From Mariprofundaceae bacterium (lineage in GTDB: Bacteria; Pseudomonadota; Zetaproteobacteria; Mariprofundales; Mariprofundaceae): DNA of 30,705 nucleotides. This document shows positions 15,301-23,434 of this stretch, one piece after another. The notes below the pieces were generated by a model that saw only the letters and a list, made by a program, of their open reading frames with translations, did no database searches and had not been told where the DNA came from. The stretch lies in contig JAUZQU010000223.1 in assembly GCA_030950835.1 (NCBI GenBank), positions 1-30,705 of the forward strand, written 5' to 3'. The translations under genes were made by a program, and so were the position numbers. The stretch's first letter is position 1; the number at the start of each line of letters is the position of its first letter.

Positions 15301-15432
15301 CGATTTAAAGATGATGTGCGTGAAGTTAAAACAGGTTATGAATGTGGTATTGGTGTGGAGAAATTCAATGATGTGAAAGTGGGCGATAGCTTCGAGTTTT
15401 ACATTATTGAGGAAGTTGCGGCTACATTATAA
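12349..15432 (+). CDS. infB: Translation initiation factor IF-2
   Basis: GTPase that brings initiator tRNA to the 30S subunit and promotes subunit joining. The 1027-residue protein is at the long end for the family. Residues 1-50 form an IF2N domain (ANKRVLDLAKDLGVTAEDVQ). Then comes a very long charged low-complexity linker rich in K, R, A, P and Q up to about residue 440. The GTPase domain has GHVDHGKT at about 536, DTPGH at about 583 and NKMD at 637, followed by the two beta-barrels and the C-terminal initiator-tRNA domain. The start overlaps ylxR by 11 nt, with AAGG about 6 bases upstream. The unusual linker length is the only odd feature. Confidence 0.98.
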   Translation: MANKRVLDLAKDLGVTAEDVQSAAKDCGVAASGPTSNLDGDDVGKITTTLSSKQDKKPKASTTLTLGKPLSTAGARGSDGGSHSVEVSVRRRRGRVSTAGAPTVNNPTTVKQPSLKPAEQAQQAMKKAEASAQLQQSQKQKEQPKTPQAAQQNTPQKAVPKETVAQAKVVVTKTAKPQATRPVVSKKTVVKREGGKVAVKATSGKSLPKPSVSPAKLAAEKMVALKAKKTEEQAAQRKKRKDARSQRNIEQRTRNAGTGNTNQPRERREGLPTRAPSARPERDNRTPRPKPKTGGPRTTIRTGLTPAQIAASKAPRSSIKQIEDKITKDRRSQRSNNRGAPGQRPNQGRPGSTTPANVGVRRTPSVAVGPVEQAAVPAGQKRRPMQGRHQKRRLSPAEKAARRDYSSKRHQSLTPEQEERMARLAKGGSRFKNTITKDDDAFVTRDVEVMDGMVVSDLAAKMAVKSVDLVKKLFEMGQMITINDSLDADTGMLIVEEFGHKPKLINEAAVEDVLIAEVEEDEDILTPRPPVVVVMGHVDHGKTSILDALRKATVAEGEAGGITQHIGAYMVKLDSDERVVFVDTPGHEAFTGLRARGAKLTDVAVLVVAADDGVMPQTVEALNHAKAAGVPIIVAINKMDKDGADPEMVKRQLSEHGLISEDWGGDTIFVNVSARTGEGLQDLLEMLALQTEILELKANPDRIGRGVVIESRLDKGRGPVATVLVQNGTFKKGDIVVVGSVMGKIRAIVDENHVQHKTAGPSIPFELIGLGSVPEAGLEIVAVETERQAKDIISYRKEKQRQQGVTSDKRASLDDLFADMASGIAEVPVLIKGDVTGSVEAMAESLAKAGTDEVQVKVVHKAIGGITESDIMLASAANAIVIGFNVRPETKAKKLAAQEGVDVRFYKVIYDAIDEVKAAMAGKLSPDEVEKVIGSAEVREVFIAPKIGAIAGSYVTDGYVTRGSKVRVLREGVLVYDGELASLRRFKDDVREVKTGYECGIGVEKFNDVKVGDSFEFYIIEEVAATL

Positions 15433-15437
15433 GTCTG

Positions 15438-15803
15438 ATGAAAGCATCCAAAACACCAACACAACAGCGTTTTCAAGCGGATATGCACCGCTTGTTGACC
15501 ACTATTTTACAACGTGATGTGGAAGACCCTATGTTGTTGGGTCTGAGTTTGACACGTTTTGAAATGACGGATCAGCAAGGGCAAGCGATTGCTTATGTGC
15601 ATAGCATGTTGCCTATAGAAGAGAAGGAATGTGTGGCACGATTGAACCGTTTGAAGCCACATTTATTGCATATATTACGCAAAGCTATGCCGAAAAAGCG
15701 TATGCCTGCTCTTCTTTTTCGTTGGGATGATGCCTTGGATAAAACCCATCAAGTCATGGACACTATGGATGCTTTACATCCCGAAAGCCTGAAGCGCACA
15801 TGA
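15438..15803 (+). CDS. rbfA: Ribosome-binding factor A
   Basis: Binds the 30S subunit during late maturation of the 16S rRNA 5' region and is needed in the cold in E. coli. The 121-residue length is typical. It fits the single KH-like domain: a first helix with QRFQADMHRLLTTILQRDVEDP, the GLSLTRFEMT strand, AYVHSM, and a long helix with the LRKAMPKKRMPALLFRWDD segment (usually LRxELxLRxxPxLxFxxD). It sits five bases after infB and overlaps the following DHH gene by 4 nt, in the standard infB-rbfA-truB neighbourhood. No strong Shine-Dalgarno sequence is seen, so translation may be coupled to infB. Confidence 0.93.
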   Translation: MKASKTPTQQRFQADMHRLLTTILQRDVEDPMLLGLSLTRFEMTDQQGQAIAYVHSMLPIEEKECVARLNRLKPHLLHILRKAMPKKRMPALLFRWDDALDKTHQVMDTMDALHPESLKRT

Positions 15804-16777
15804 TATTATTGCCACAACAAACATGGCAAGCCGTGGTGACACAGCTTCAATCGGCAAAAAAGGTGATGATTGTTTCTCATCAAAGCCCTGATGCCGATAC
15901 CATTGGTTCGCAGTTGGCTTTGTTTGATGCTTTGCAAAACATGGGCATAGCTGTGCGTATGTGTAATAGCGATCATGTGCCGCGTATTTGCCGTTATTTA
16001 CCTTGTTCGGCACAGATTGAAGTGGGAAAAAGTCCAGATGTATCCGATATCGATACGATGATAGCTGTGGATGCGGGTGCCAAATCCAGATTGGGTTTTG
16101 ATGCTGCTTTTTTTGAGGGTAAAACACTGATCAATATCGACCATCATGCGAGTAACCCTTTGTATGCAGATATCAATGTGGTTAATGCTGATTATTGTGC
16201 TACAGGCGCGATGATATTTGATTTGATTCAACATTTGGGTCAAGCTTTAACGAAAAACAGTGCGGTTGCACTTTATGCCGCGATTTTAACCGATACAGCA
16301 AGCTTTCAGGTTGAGCGGGTGAGTGCAGATGTGCATCGCATGGTTGCTATCTTGATTGAAGCGGGCGCAGAGCCTGCTGTGGCAGCGCATCATATTTATG
16401 ATAGCCAGCCTTTGGCGCGGGTTTCTTTATTAACCTTAACTTTACAAACGTTAACCACGGCACATGCAGGGCGTTCAGTATGGCTGCACGTCAACCAAGA
16501 TATGCTGGATAAAACTGGTGTGGCCTTGGAAGATACAGAAGGTTTTATCGACTTTGGACGTAGTATTGATGGTGTTGAAGTGGTGATATTTATTCGCCCT
16601 GATCAAGACAAACGTTGGAAAGTGAGCTTTCGTGGCAAGCATGGGCGTGATGTTGCAGCGTTGGCAGCTCAACTTGGCGGTGGTGGACATCGTTATGCTG
16701 CAGGTTGTGCGGTCTCTGGAACCCTTGAAGAAGTGTATGCTCAGCTTCATGCTGTTGTGGATGATACTTTCTCTTGA
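15800..16777 (+). CDS. nrnA: DHH family phosphoesterase, NrnA-like (nanoRNase/pAp phosphatase)
   Basis: Predicted to degrade very short RNA oligonucleotides (2-4 nt) and/or dephosphorylate 3'-phosphoadenosine 5'-phosphate. The 325-residue protein has the DHH motifs: SHQSPDAD (26-33), VDAGAKSRLG (90-99), DHH (114-116) and TDTASF (164-169). A DHHA1 domain ends with the GGGGHRYAAG substrate-binding loop near residue 300. It overlaps rbfA by 4 nt and truB by 1 nt. Its position between rbfA and truB is usual in bacteria that lack Orn, such as Firmicutes and Thermotoga, so an oligoribonuclease role would complement RNase J further downstream. The exact substrate is inferred from family. Confidence 0.93.
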   Translation: MILLPQQTWQAVVTQLQSAKKVMIVSHQSPDADTIGSQLALFDALQNMGIAVRMCNSDHVPRICRYLPCSAQIEVGKSPDVSDIDTMIAVDAGAKSRLGFDAAFFEGKTLINIDHHASNPLYADINVVNADYCATGAMIFDLIQHLGQALTKNSAVALYAAILTDTASFQVERVSADVHRMVAILIEAGAEPAVAAHHIYDSQPLARVSLLTLTLQTLTTAHAGRSVWLHVNQDMLDKTGVALEDTEGFIDFGRSIDGVEVVIFIRPDQDKRWKVSFRGKHGRDVAALAAQLGGGGHRYAAGCAVSGTLEEVYAQLHAVVDDTFS

Positions 16778-17733
16778 TGCCGCAAACCGAACACCCATGC
16801 GGTGTTGTTTTTCTCGATAAACCTCAAGGCTGGACATCGCGCAAAGCGGTGAATTTTGTCATTCGTTGCTTTGCCAAACCCCAACAAAAAAACCGTAAAC
16901 AACGTCCTAAAGCAGGTCATGCAGGCACTTTAGATCCCTTGGCTACGGGTATGTTGCCGATTTTACTTGGCGAAGCGACCAAGTTTGCATCTATGGGTTT
17001 AAATGCTGAAAAATGTTATGAAGTAAGCATAGATTTATCATTTCAAACCAACACTTTAGACCTTGAAGGCGAGGTGTTGCAACGTTGTGCAACAGAGCAT
17101 GTTGATGAAGATGCTATCCATGCTGTATTAGAGCAATTTCGCGGATTACAACAACAAGTCCCACCTGCTTTTTCTGCGATTAGAGTGGATGGGAAACGCG
17201 CCCATGCTTTGGCAAGAAAGGGTGAGGAAGTGATACTAGAAGCCCGAGAAATCACGATACATAAACTTGAATTCCTTTCCTTTTCAGGCTGTATATTGTC
17301 CTTGAAGGTAGACTGTAGCAAAGGCACATATATACGCTCTTTGGCAAGGGATATAGGTTTGGCATTGGCTTGTGGTGGTTGTGTGACTGCATTGCGGCGG
17401 GTCAGCAGTGGTGGTTGGGCAGAGGCGATGATGGTCAGCGTTGCCGAGCTGGAAGAAAGAAAAGAAGCGTGTATGCTGCCGTTGCCAAAATGGTTAAGGG
17501 ATTTGCCGACTTTAAGGTTGGATGAGGCAGAGGCAAAACGCTTTGTGCAAGGGCAACGTGTGGTGTTAGCAGATGAAGAAATGAAGGCTGAAACATCGGT
17601 TTTGAGTTGTATTCTTTGGCAAGAGACGATGTTAGGCACGGGGACTTTACAAGCCAAAACAGATAGTGATCACGCCAAGGTATTACAACCGCAACGGGTT
17701 TTACCTTCAGCACAGGAGATATGGAATGGTTAA
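16777..17733 (+). CDS. truB: tRNA pseudouridine(55) synthase TruB
   Basis: Makes pseudouridine 55 in the T-loop of tRNAs. The catalytic aspartate is Asp53 in AGHAGTLDPLATG, preceded by GVVFLDKPQGWTS and followed by KCYEVSIDLSFQTNTLD and the RVDGKRAHALARKG segment, all family hallmarks. A C-terminal PUA-type region covers about residues 235-318. The insert with KPQQKNRKQRPK before the catalytic loop is basic and may help tRNA binding. I chose the ATG at 16777, which shares one base with the upstream TGA; an in-frame TTG lies directly before it. It overlaps the following cyclophilin gene by 8 nt. rpsO, the usual neighbour, is absent. Confidence 0.96.
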   Translation: MPQTEHPCGVVFLDKPQGWTSRKAVNFVIRCFAKPQQKNRKQRPKAGHAGTLDPLATGMLPILLGEATKFASMGLNAEKCYEVSIDLSFQTNTLDLEGEVLQRCATEHVDEDAIHAVLEQFRGLQQQVPPAFSAIRVDGKRAHALARKGEEVILEAREITIHKLEFLSFSGCILSLKVDCSKGTYIRSLARDIGLALACGGCVTALRRVSSGGWAEAMMVSVAELEERKEACMLPLPKWLRDLPTLRLDEAEAKRFVQGQRVVLADEEMKAETSVLSCILWQETMLGTGTLQAKTDSDHAKVLQPQRVLPSAQEIWNG

Positions 17734-18280
17734 ACATACAGGTTTAGCGTTATGGATGGTGATGTGTTGTTTAGGTTCTGCGCTGGCGCAAACACCGATA
17801 GCAATACCATCGTCTCAAGGTATCACATATAAGGAGCAACAAAAGATGAGTGAAAATATAGTGTATGTAGAATTAGAAGCAGGGCGTGTGACCATTGAAT
17901 TATACCCAGATGTGGCACCTGCAACCGTGGAAAGCTTTCAAACTTTAGTGCGTAAAGGTTTTTACGATGGTTTAACATTTCACCGCGTGATTGCTGGATT
18001 CATGGCACAAGGTGGAGACCCTGACGGCACGGGAATGGGCGGGCCGGGTTTCAAGTTAAAAGCTGAATTCAATGATAAAAAACATGTACGCGGTACGTTG
18101 GCGATGGCACGTTCTGGAGACCCTGATTCGGCGGGAAGCCAGTTTTATATTTGTTATGCAGCACAGCCGCATTTGGATGGTCAATATACCATTTTTGGGC
18201 AAGTGACTGAAGGCATGGATTTGATTGATGATGTGAAAAAAGGCGACATCATGAAAAAAGTTAGCTTAGCAGAGGACTAA
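17726..18280 (+). CDS. Cyclophilin-type peptidyl-prolyl isomerase with signal peptide and an internal start
   Basis: Catalyses cis-trans isomerisation of Xaa-Pro bonds. The cyclophilin domain begins near residue 44 and has FHRVI (85-89, catalytic Arg87), GFMAQGGDP, MARSGDPDSAGSQFYIC and DGQYTIFGQVTEG. The ATG at 17726 follows CAGGAG and encodes a signal peptide (MVKHTGLALWMVMCCLGSALA, given in family terms: basic start, hydrophobic core, ALA-Q cleavage), so this form would be periplasmic. A second in-frame ATG at 17846 follows a strong AAGGAG 9 bases upstream and would give a 144-residue cytoplasmic PpiB-like enzyme. Both could be used. It overlaps truB by 8 nt and is 2 nt from pyrE. Confidence 0.92.
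   Translation: MVKHTGLALWMVMCCLGSALAQTPIAIPSSQGITYKEQQKMSENIVYVELEAGRVTIELYPDVAPATVESFQTLVRKGFYDGLTFHRVIAGFMAQGGDPDGTGMGGPGFKLKAEFNDKKHVRGTLAMARSGDPDSAGSQFYICYAAQPHLDGQYTIFGQVTEGMDLIDDVKKGDIMKKVSLAED
17831..17848 (+). promoter_or_regulatory. Internal ribosome binding site and second start of the cyclophilin gene
   Basis: AAGGAG (17831-17836) lies 9 bases before an in-frame ATG (17846-17848). It is a closer match to the consensus than most start sites in the window, and the protein begins MSENIVYVELEAG, which aligns with the normal N-terminus of cytoplasmic cyclophilins. This suggests a second translation start within the gene. Confidence 0.55.
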
Positions 18281-18282
18281 AC

Positions 18283-18861
18283 ATGACTGAACAAGACATG
18301 TTAGACATGTATGAAGAAGCGGGTGCTTTGTTAAACGGGCATTTTGTGTTGTCCAGCGGCAGACATTCAGCGCGTTATTTACAATCAGCCTTGGTATTGA
18401 TGCGCCCAAGCAATGCTACAGCCTTAGCAACAGCATTGATTCAAGACATTGACCCTGATGCGTATGATATGGTGGTTGCGCCAGCGATTGGTGGCTTGGT
18501 GATTGGGCAGGAAGTGGCACGTCAGTTAGACAAGCCTTTTATTTTCACCGAACGTAAAGAAGGTGAAATGTTGATGCGCAGAGGTTTTTCTATCCCTGCT
18601 GAGACAAGGTTGCTGGTGGTGGAAGATGTGATTACCACGGGTGGCTCGGTGCGTGAATGTATTGCTGTGGTGCGTGAACACGGCGGCAAGCCGACCAAGA
18701 TTTTGGCAGTGGTAGACAGAGCGCCACAACAACAAGGGCGTTTTGATATACCACATCATACGGTGATTGCTTTGGATGTGGAAACATTTGCCCAAGAAGA
18801 TTGTCCTATGTGCCAAGCAGGCACAGCGGCGATTAAACCTGGTAGCCGAGGTAATGGTTAA
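18283..18861 (+). CDS. pyrE: Orotate phosphoribosyltransferase
   Basis: Converts orotate and PRPP to orotidine 5'-monophosphate in pyrimidine synthesis. The 192-residue protein has the PRPP-binding motif LVVEDVITTGGSV (111-123), the FVLSSGRHSARYLQ segment (21-34) and the ERKEGEMLMRRGF loop (90-102) containing catalytic lysine and arginine residues. The cysteine-bearing C-terminus (EDCPMCQAG) matches the long-form family seen in Thermus and cyanobacteria rather than the E. coli type; that is a recollection, not a search. AGAGGA lies just upstream. The stop TAA shares its last base with the ATG of the RNase J gene, so the two are translationally coupled. Confidence 0.95.
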   Translation: MTEQDMLDMYEEAGALLNGHFVLSSGRHSARYLQSALVLMRPSNATALATALIQDIDPDAYDMVVAPAIGGLVIGQEVARQLDKPFIFTERKEGEMLMRRGFSIPAETRLLVVEDVITTGGSVRECIAVVREHGGKPTKILAVVDRAPQQQGRFDIPHHTVIALDVETFAQEDCPMCQAGTAAIKPGSRGNG

Positions 18862-20528
18862 TGACAGATACATATCAGCCAGTGATACGCTGCTTTGCCT
18901 TTGGCGGCGTGGGTGAATTTGGCAAAAATATGATGGTTTATGCTGTGGATGATGATGCTATCATTTTGGATGTGGGTATGGGTTTTCCAGAGCCGGGTCA
19001 TCATGGTATCAACATTACTATCCCTGATATTTCATCCTTGGATGAGCTGGGATTAAAGATTCATGGCATTGTCTTGACGCACGGGCATGAAGACCATATC
19101 GGCGCATTGCCCTTTTTGTTGCCACGTTTAAAACTACCTGTTTGGGGAACACCCATCACTTTGGCCTTGGTCAAAAATAAACTTGCCGAAGTGAACTACA
19201 AAGCTGACTTACACCACTTACCTGAAGATGGGACACTCACCCAAGTGGGTACTTTTGAAGTTGAAGCAATCCCTGTGACACACTCGATTATGGATGCTGT
19301 TTCGGTAGCCATCCATACGCCTTTGGGTGTGATTATCCATACAGGTGATTTTAAATTTGACCCCTCGCCCCTTGATGGACGTTCTACAGAATTACATCGT
19401 TTTGCTAGCCTTGGTGATAAAGGTGTGTTGTTGTTGTGTTCAGACTCTACCAATGCGCCACGAAGTGGCAGTAGCCCTAGTGAAATCAGTGTAGGTGGGC
19501 CTTTAAAACAAGCGATTTCGCAATGTAAGGGCAAGGTGATTGTTTCTACCTTTTCCTCGAATATGTTTAGAATCCAACTCATTATCGATGCTGCTTTGGC
19601 AACGGGGCGTAAAATTGCTTTTGCAGGACGCAGTTTAGAGAAAAATGTTGAAATCAGCAAAATGATGGGGCGTTTGACCTTACCTGATAGTCAGGTGGTA
19701 GACGTGCGTAAAACAGCAGGTATTCCTGACCGAGAATTATTGGTGATTGCCACTGGTTCGCAAGGTGAGTGGAGGGCTGCATTATCACGCATTGCTCAAG
19801 ATCACTTTAAAAACTTACATTTGGCTGAGGGTGACTTGGTGATTTTCTCATCATCATCGATTCCAGGTAATGAACGGGTGATTGCAGGCTTGTTTAACCA
19901 TATTTATAGACGTGGCGCACGTATTTTACATGCTGGTCAGGCGCATTTGCATGTTTCAGGGCATGCCCAAGCCCATGAACTCAAAACGATGATTCAACTG
20001 ACACGTCCAAAATACATGTACCCTGTACATGGCGAATACCGTAACCTGGTGGAACATCAACATCTGGCAGTAGCGACAAATGTGCCTTTTGAGAACACGA
20101 TTATTGCGGAAAATGGGCAATCTGTGGTGGTCACCGCAGAAAAAATCGAACATGGACCTAAATTCCATGCTGGTGCGGTGTTTGTGGATGACTCTGGGCG
20201 TGATGAAGTGGATTATGCAGTCATCAAAGACCGACGTGCCTTGGCAGATGAAGGTATGATTACAGCGATTGTGCTGATTGATCAGCATGAAGGACATGTG
20301 ATTGGAGAGCCTGAACTGGTGACCCGTGGTGTGTTGCGTAGCGAAGTTTCTGAAGAGACTTTTGATGAAGCAGCCAAAGAATTACGCGTGCATTTGGAGT
20401 CGTTTAATCAAGAAACCCTTGCTGATATTGATGCAGCGCGTGAAGAAGTGCGTATTTGGGTGCGCCGCTGGTGCAAACGTAAACTTAGTCGTAGACCTAT
20501 GGTTGTGACAACCATTATTGAGGTATAA
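18861..20528 (+). CDS. rnj: Ribonuclease J
   Basis: Metallo-beta-lactamase/beta-CASP ribonuclease with 5'-3' exonuclease and endonuclease activity in mRNA decay and rRNA maturation. The 555-residue length is typical. The zinc site is built by HGHEDH (74-79), His141 (VTHSI) and Asp163 (HTGDFKFDPSP). The beta-CASP part contains SDSTNAPRSGSSPSE, FSSNMFRIQ and SGHAQ, then the HGEYR motif. A C-terminal domain ends WCKRKLSRRPMVVTTIIEV. It shares one base with pyrE and lies 3 nt before ftsK. RNase J in place of the usual rpsO-pnp after truB suggests a decay system different from E. coli; whether RNase E is also present cannot be seen here. Confidence 0.96.
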   Translation: MTDTYQPVIRCFAFGGVGEFGKNMMVYAVDDDAIILDVGMGFPEPGHHGINITIPDISSLDELGLKIHGIVLTHGHEDHIGALPFLLPRLKLPVWGTPITLALVKNKLAEVNYKADLHHLPEDGTLTQVGTFEVEAIPVTHSIMDAVSVAIHTPLGVIIHTGDFKFDPSPLDGRSTELHRFASLGDKGVLLLCSDSTNAPRSGSSPSEISVGGPLKQAISQCKGKVIVSTFSSNMFRIQLIIDAALATGRKIAFAGRSLEKNVEISKMMGRLTLPDSQVVDVRKTAGIPDRELLVIATGSQGEWRAALSRIAQDHFKNLHLAEGDLVIFSSSSIPGNERVIAGLFNHIYRRGARILHAGQAHLHVSGHAQAHELKTMIQLTRPKYMYPVHGEYRNLVEHQHLAVATNVPFENTIIAENGQSVVVTAEKIEHGPKFHAGAVFVDDSGRDEVDYAVIKDRRALADEGMITAIVLIDQHEGHVIGEPELVTRGVLRSEVSEETFDEAAKELRVHLESFNQETLADIDAAREEVRIWVRRWCKRKLSRRPMVVTTIIEV

Positions 20529-20531
20529 ACC

Positions 20532-22793
20532 TTGAGCCAAGAAGCGACAGACAACCCCGTTCCAGCTGCAACATTGTGGCGTGAGTCTTTGGCTTTGGTG
20601 CTATTGGCAGTGTCTGTGCTGTTGAGTTTGGCGTTGTTCAGTTATACAGCAGCAGACCCATCTTTGAACCATGCCACCCAACATGAGCCTGAAAATATTT
20701 TGGGTTTGGTGGGTTCATACCTTGCAGATATATGGATGCAATTATTGGGTTATGCCTCTTGGTTGTTGGTCTTGTTGGCCTTGACCTTGTCATACCGTTT
20801 GGCAAAACATGTGTTACCTGCGGCAGCTGGTTGGACTTCTTTGTTTTGGTTGCCTTTTGTTTTGGCTGTGGCGGGTCTTTTGGCAGCTTATGCTGATGCG
20901 GAAATGTATACACAAGTACCTGCGGGTTTGGGTGGGGCATTGGGTTCGATGTTTGCCCAAAGTTTGAGTTCTGTATTGTATGTGTTGGGTCGTGATTTGG
21001 TCTTATGGACCTTGCTCTTGAGTAGCTTTGTGGTGGCTTCACATATTTCTTTGTTGGCAGTATTCAAACAAGCTTGGCTGGGTGTGTGTTGGTTGTGTTT
21101 TAAGTTGTTATTGCTGTTGCAAGGTATAAAAACACGCGTGGCTTTACGCATCAAAGCGCGAAAAGAGCGGTTAAAAGGGCGCGAAGAACGCAAAGAAGAA
21201 AAAAAGAAACGCCCTGTACATATTGCGGAGTCCGAGCCTGAAATTATCCGCCCAGAAGCGGTTGAAATTGCCCAACGGGTACACATTGAAGAACATCAAC
21301 CGCAGTTGGATCTGGGTTTGGGTTTGAGTCAACATGATGGTGAGTTTGTGTTGCCATCTTTATCCTTGTTTACGGTGCGCAAAGCGGATGTGAAAACATA
21401 CAGTGCGGAAGTATTACAAGCGATGTCGCGTATGTTGGAGAAAAAACTGCTGGATTATAAGGTTGAGGGTACGGTGGTTGCCGTACAACCTGGCCCTGTG
21501 GTGATTCAGTTTGAGTTTGAGTTATCTCCAGGCACCAAAGTCTCGAAAGTGATTGCCTTACAAGATGATTTGGCGCGTTCGATGTCGGCGCATAGTGTGC
21601 GTGTGGCAGGTAATATTCCTGGTAAAAATGCGATTGGTATTGAACTTCCCAATGAAGAACGCGAAATGGTATTCATGCGTGATGTGTTGGCGAGCAAAAC
21701 ATTTGCCAGCAAGAAACATATCTTACCCTTAGCCTTGGGTGTGGATATTGCAGGGCAACCTGTGGTAACCGATTTGGCGAAAATGCCGCATTTGTTGGTG
21801 GCAGGTACGACAGGTTCGGGTAAATCAGTCTCTGTGAACACCATGATTTGTTCGATGTTGATGACCCATACCCCTGAACATTTACGCCTGATTATGGTGG
21901 ATCCCAAGATGTTGGAATTGTCGATGTATGATGATATTCCGCATTTATTGGTGCCTGTGGTCACCAATCCGAACAAGGCTGCGAAAGCTTTGGCTTGGGC
22001 AGTGTATGAAATGGATCGCCGTTATCGTTTGATGTCCGAAAGCAAAGTGCGGAATATTGCTGGTTTTAATAAAGCTGCTGCAAGCAACCGTGATAACGGT
22101 GAAATAGGTGAGCAAGCTGAACATATGCCCTATATTGTGATATTGATTGATGAGTTGGCAGACTTGATGATGGTAGCAGGCAAGGAAGTCGAGCAATCGA
22201 TTTGTCGTTTGGCACAAAAAGCGAGGGCAGCAGGTTTACATCTTATTTTGGCAACGCAACGCCCCAGTGTAGATGTGATTACAGGTTTGATTAAGGCGAA
22301 TTTACCTAGCCGCTTGGCATTTCAGGTGTCATCCAAGATTGATTCACGGACGATTCTTGATCAAATGGGCGCAGAGCAATTATTGGGTCATGGTGATGGA
22401 CTGTTGTCCAACTTGGGCAAAGATTTAATTCGTGTACACGGCGCTTTCATTGATGATGATGAAGTGATTGCGCTGGTGGAACACCTCAAAAAGCAAGGTG
22501 AACCTGATTATCGTATGGAAGTGTTTGATGTGGAGCTTGATGGTGAAGCGGCTGATGGCGCTGAAGATATGGATGATGAGAAAGACAGTAAATATAACGA
22601 AGCAGCTGATTTAATTGCTGAAAAAGGCAAGTGTTCGGTATCTATGGTGCAGCGTTATCTACGCATTGGTTATAACCGTGCTAGTCGTATTGTGGAACAA
22701 ATGGAAAGGGATGGTTTGGTCACACCGCCAGGTGCAGGTGGACAACGTAAGGTGTTGTCGCGTTCGGTAGATGACGCTGGTTTTGAAGTATGA
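20532..22793 (+). CDS. ftsK: DNA translocase FtsK
   Basis: Septal DNA pump that moves chromosome termini toward dif and activates XerCD. The 753-residue protein has four N-terminal membrane helices (about 15-40, 63-85, 92-118 and 145-185, the last split), then a short charged linker (about 195-275) instead of the very long one of E. coli. The motor has GTTGSGKS (Walker A, 425-432), MVDPK and the YIVILIDELADLMM Walker B. A C-terminal gamma winged helix (DLIAEKGKCSVSMVQRYLRIGYNRASRI) should read the KOPS polarity signs. The start is TTG with GAGG 8 bases upstream; no ATG fits better. It ends in an ATGA overlap with lolA. Confidence 0.96.
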   Translation: MSQEATDNPVPAATLWRESLALVLLAVSVLLSLALFSYTAADPSLNHATQHEPENILGLVGSYLADIWMQLLGYASWLLVLLALTLSYRLAKHVLPAAAGWTSLFWLPFVLAVAGLLAAYADAEMYTQVPAGLGGALGSMFAQSLSSVLYVLGRDLVLWTLLLSSFVVASHISLLAVFKQAWLGVCWLCFKLLLLLQGIKTRVALRIKARKERLKGREERKEEKKKRPVHIAESEPEIIRPEAVEIAQRVHIEEHQPQLDLGLGLSQHDGEFVLPSLSLFTVRKADVKTYSAEVLQAMSRMLEKKLLDYKVEGTVVAVQPGPVVIQFEFELSPGTKVSKVIALQDDLARSMSAHSVRVAGNIPGKNAIGIELPNEEREMVFMRDVLASKTFASKKHILPLALGVDIAGQPVVTDLAKMPHLLVAGTTGSGKSVSVNTMICSMLMTHTPEHLRLIMVDPKMLELSMYDDIPHLLVPVVTNPNKAAKALAWAVYEMDRRYRLMSESKVRNIAGFNKAAASNRDNGEIGEQAEHMPYIVILIDELADLMMVAGKEVEQSICRLAQKARAAGLHLILATQRPSVDVITGLIKANLPSRLAFQVSSKIDSRTILDQMGAEQLLGHGDGLLSNLGKDLIRVHGAFIDDDEVIALVEHLKKQGEPDYRMEVFDVELDGEAADGAEDMDDEKDSKYNEAADLIAEKGKCSVSMVQRYLRIGYNRASRIVEQMERDGLVTPPGAGGQRKVLSRSVDDAGFEV

Positions 22794-23434
22794 AAATGAA
22801 GTGGATATGCCTTGTTTTATACTTGATGTTGGGTACAAACCAGCTGTTATGTTATGCGGAGGGGCAGCAAGTATCGCCAAGTTCTGATTTGGCTGTGGCT
22901 TTGCAAGATTTGGCAACGATTCAAGGGTTTAGCTGTCAATTTGAGCAAGTATTGACCTACGCTGAGGGTGGAGAACGGGTATATTCAGGTGATTTGGCAG
23001 TGTTGCGCCCTGATAAATTTCGTTGGCAATATCATAAACCTTATGTGCAGTTGTATGTGGGTGATGGAAAAAAGATTTGGTTGTATGAGCCTGATTTAAT
23101 GCAAGTGCAATATTTACAAGACTTAGGCGAAGTCGAACCTGTGGTCATGCAGTTGCTCAATGGGCATATTCGTTTGCAGGATGTGTTGGTTTTGGGGCAT
23201 GAAAAGCGTGCTGATGGTATTTTATATTGGCAGGTGCAATTGAAAAAGGGTGAGCAGGCTGTGGTTATTGGTTTGGCAGTGCAAGACAAAAAACTGCGCT
23301 GGATAGAGAGTCAAGATGTGCTGGGTAATCGTAATCGTATGACCTTATTAAACGTGAACAAGACGTTGCCTAGCCAAGATTTGTTTGTATTGAAGGTGCC
23401 TGAAGGCGTGGATGTGATTGGAGATATGGAATGA
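22790..23434 (+). CDS. lolA: Outer-membrane lipoprotein carrier protein LolA
   Basis: Periplasmic chaperone that takes lipoproteins from the LolCDE complex to the outer membrane. The 214-residue protein starts with a signal peptide (about residues 1-23). The mature part shows the family pattern: FSCQFEQVLTY, YSGDLAVLRPDKFRWQYHKPY and YVGDGKKIWLYEPDLMQVQYL, then a hydrophobic half-barrel with LRWIESQDVLGNRNRMTL. Two cysteines occur, one in the signal region (LLCYAE) and one in FSCQF; no lipobox is obvious. It follows ftsK directly with an ATGA overlap, a common order in proteobacteria, where lolA and rarA often follow ftsK. It overlaps the next gene by 4 nt. Confidence 0.95.
   Translation: MKMKWICLVLYLMLGTNQLLCYAEGQQVSPSSDLAVALQDLATIQGFSCQFEQVLTYAEGGERVYSGDLAVLRPDKFRWQYHKPYVQLYVGDGKKIWLYEPDLMQVQYLQDLGEVEPVVMQLLNGHIRLQDVLVLGHEKRADGILYWQVQLKKGEQAVVIGLAVQDKKLRWIESQDVLGNRNRMTLLNVNKTLPSQDLFVLKVPEGVDVIGDME

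Noticed and set aside
12349..15432. Many long minus-strand frames inside infB, nusA and ftsK
   Set aside because: They mirror the codon pattern of the plus-strand genes, lack ribosome binding sites, and encode no recognisable domain.
17666..17725. N-terminal extension of the cyclophilin inside truB
   Set aside because: The longer frame would overlap truB by 68 nt and place 20 unrelated residues before the signal peptide.
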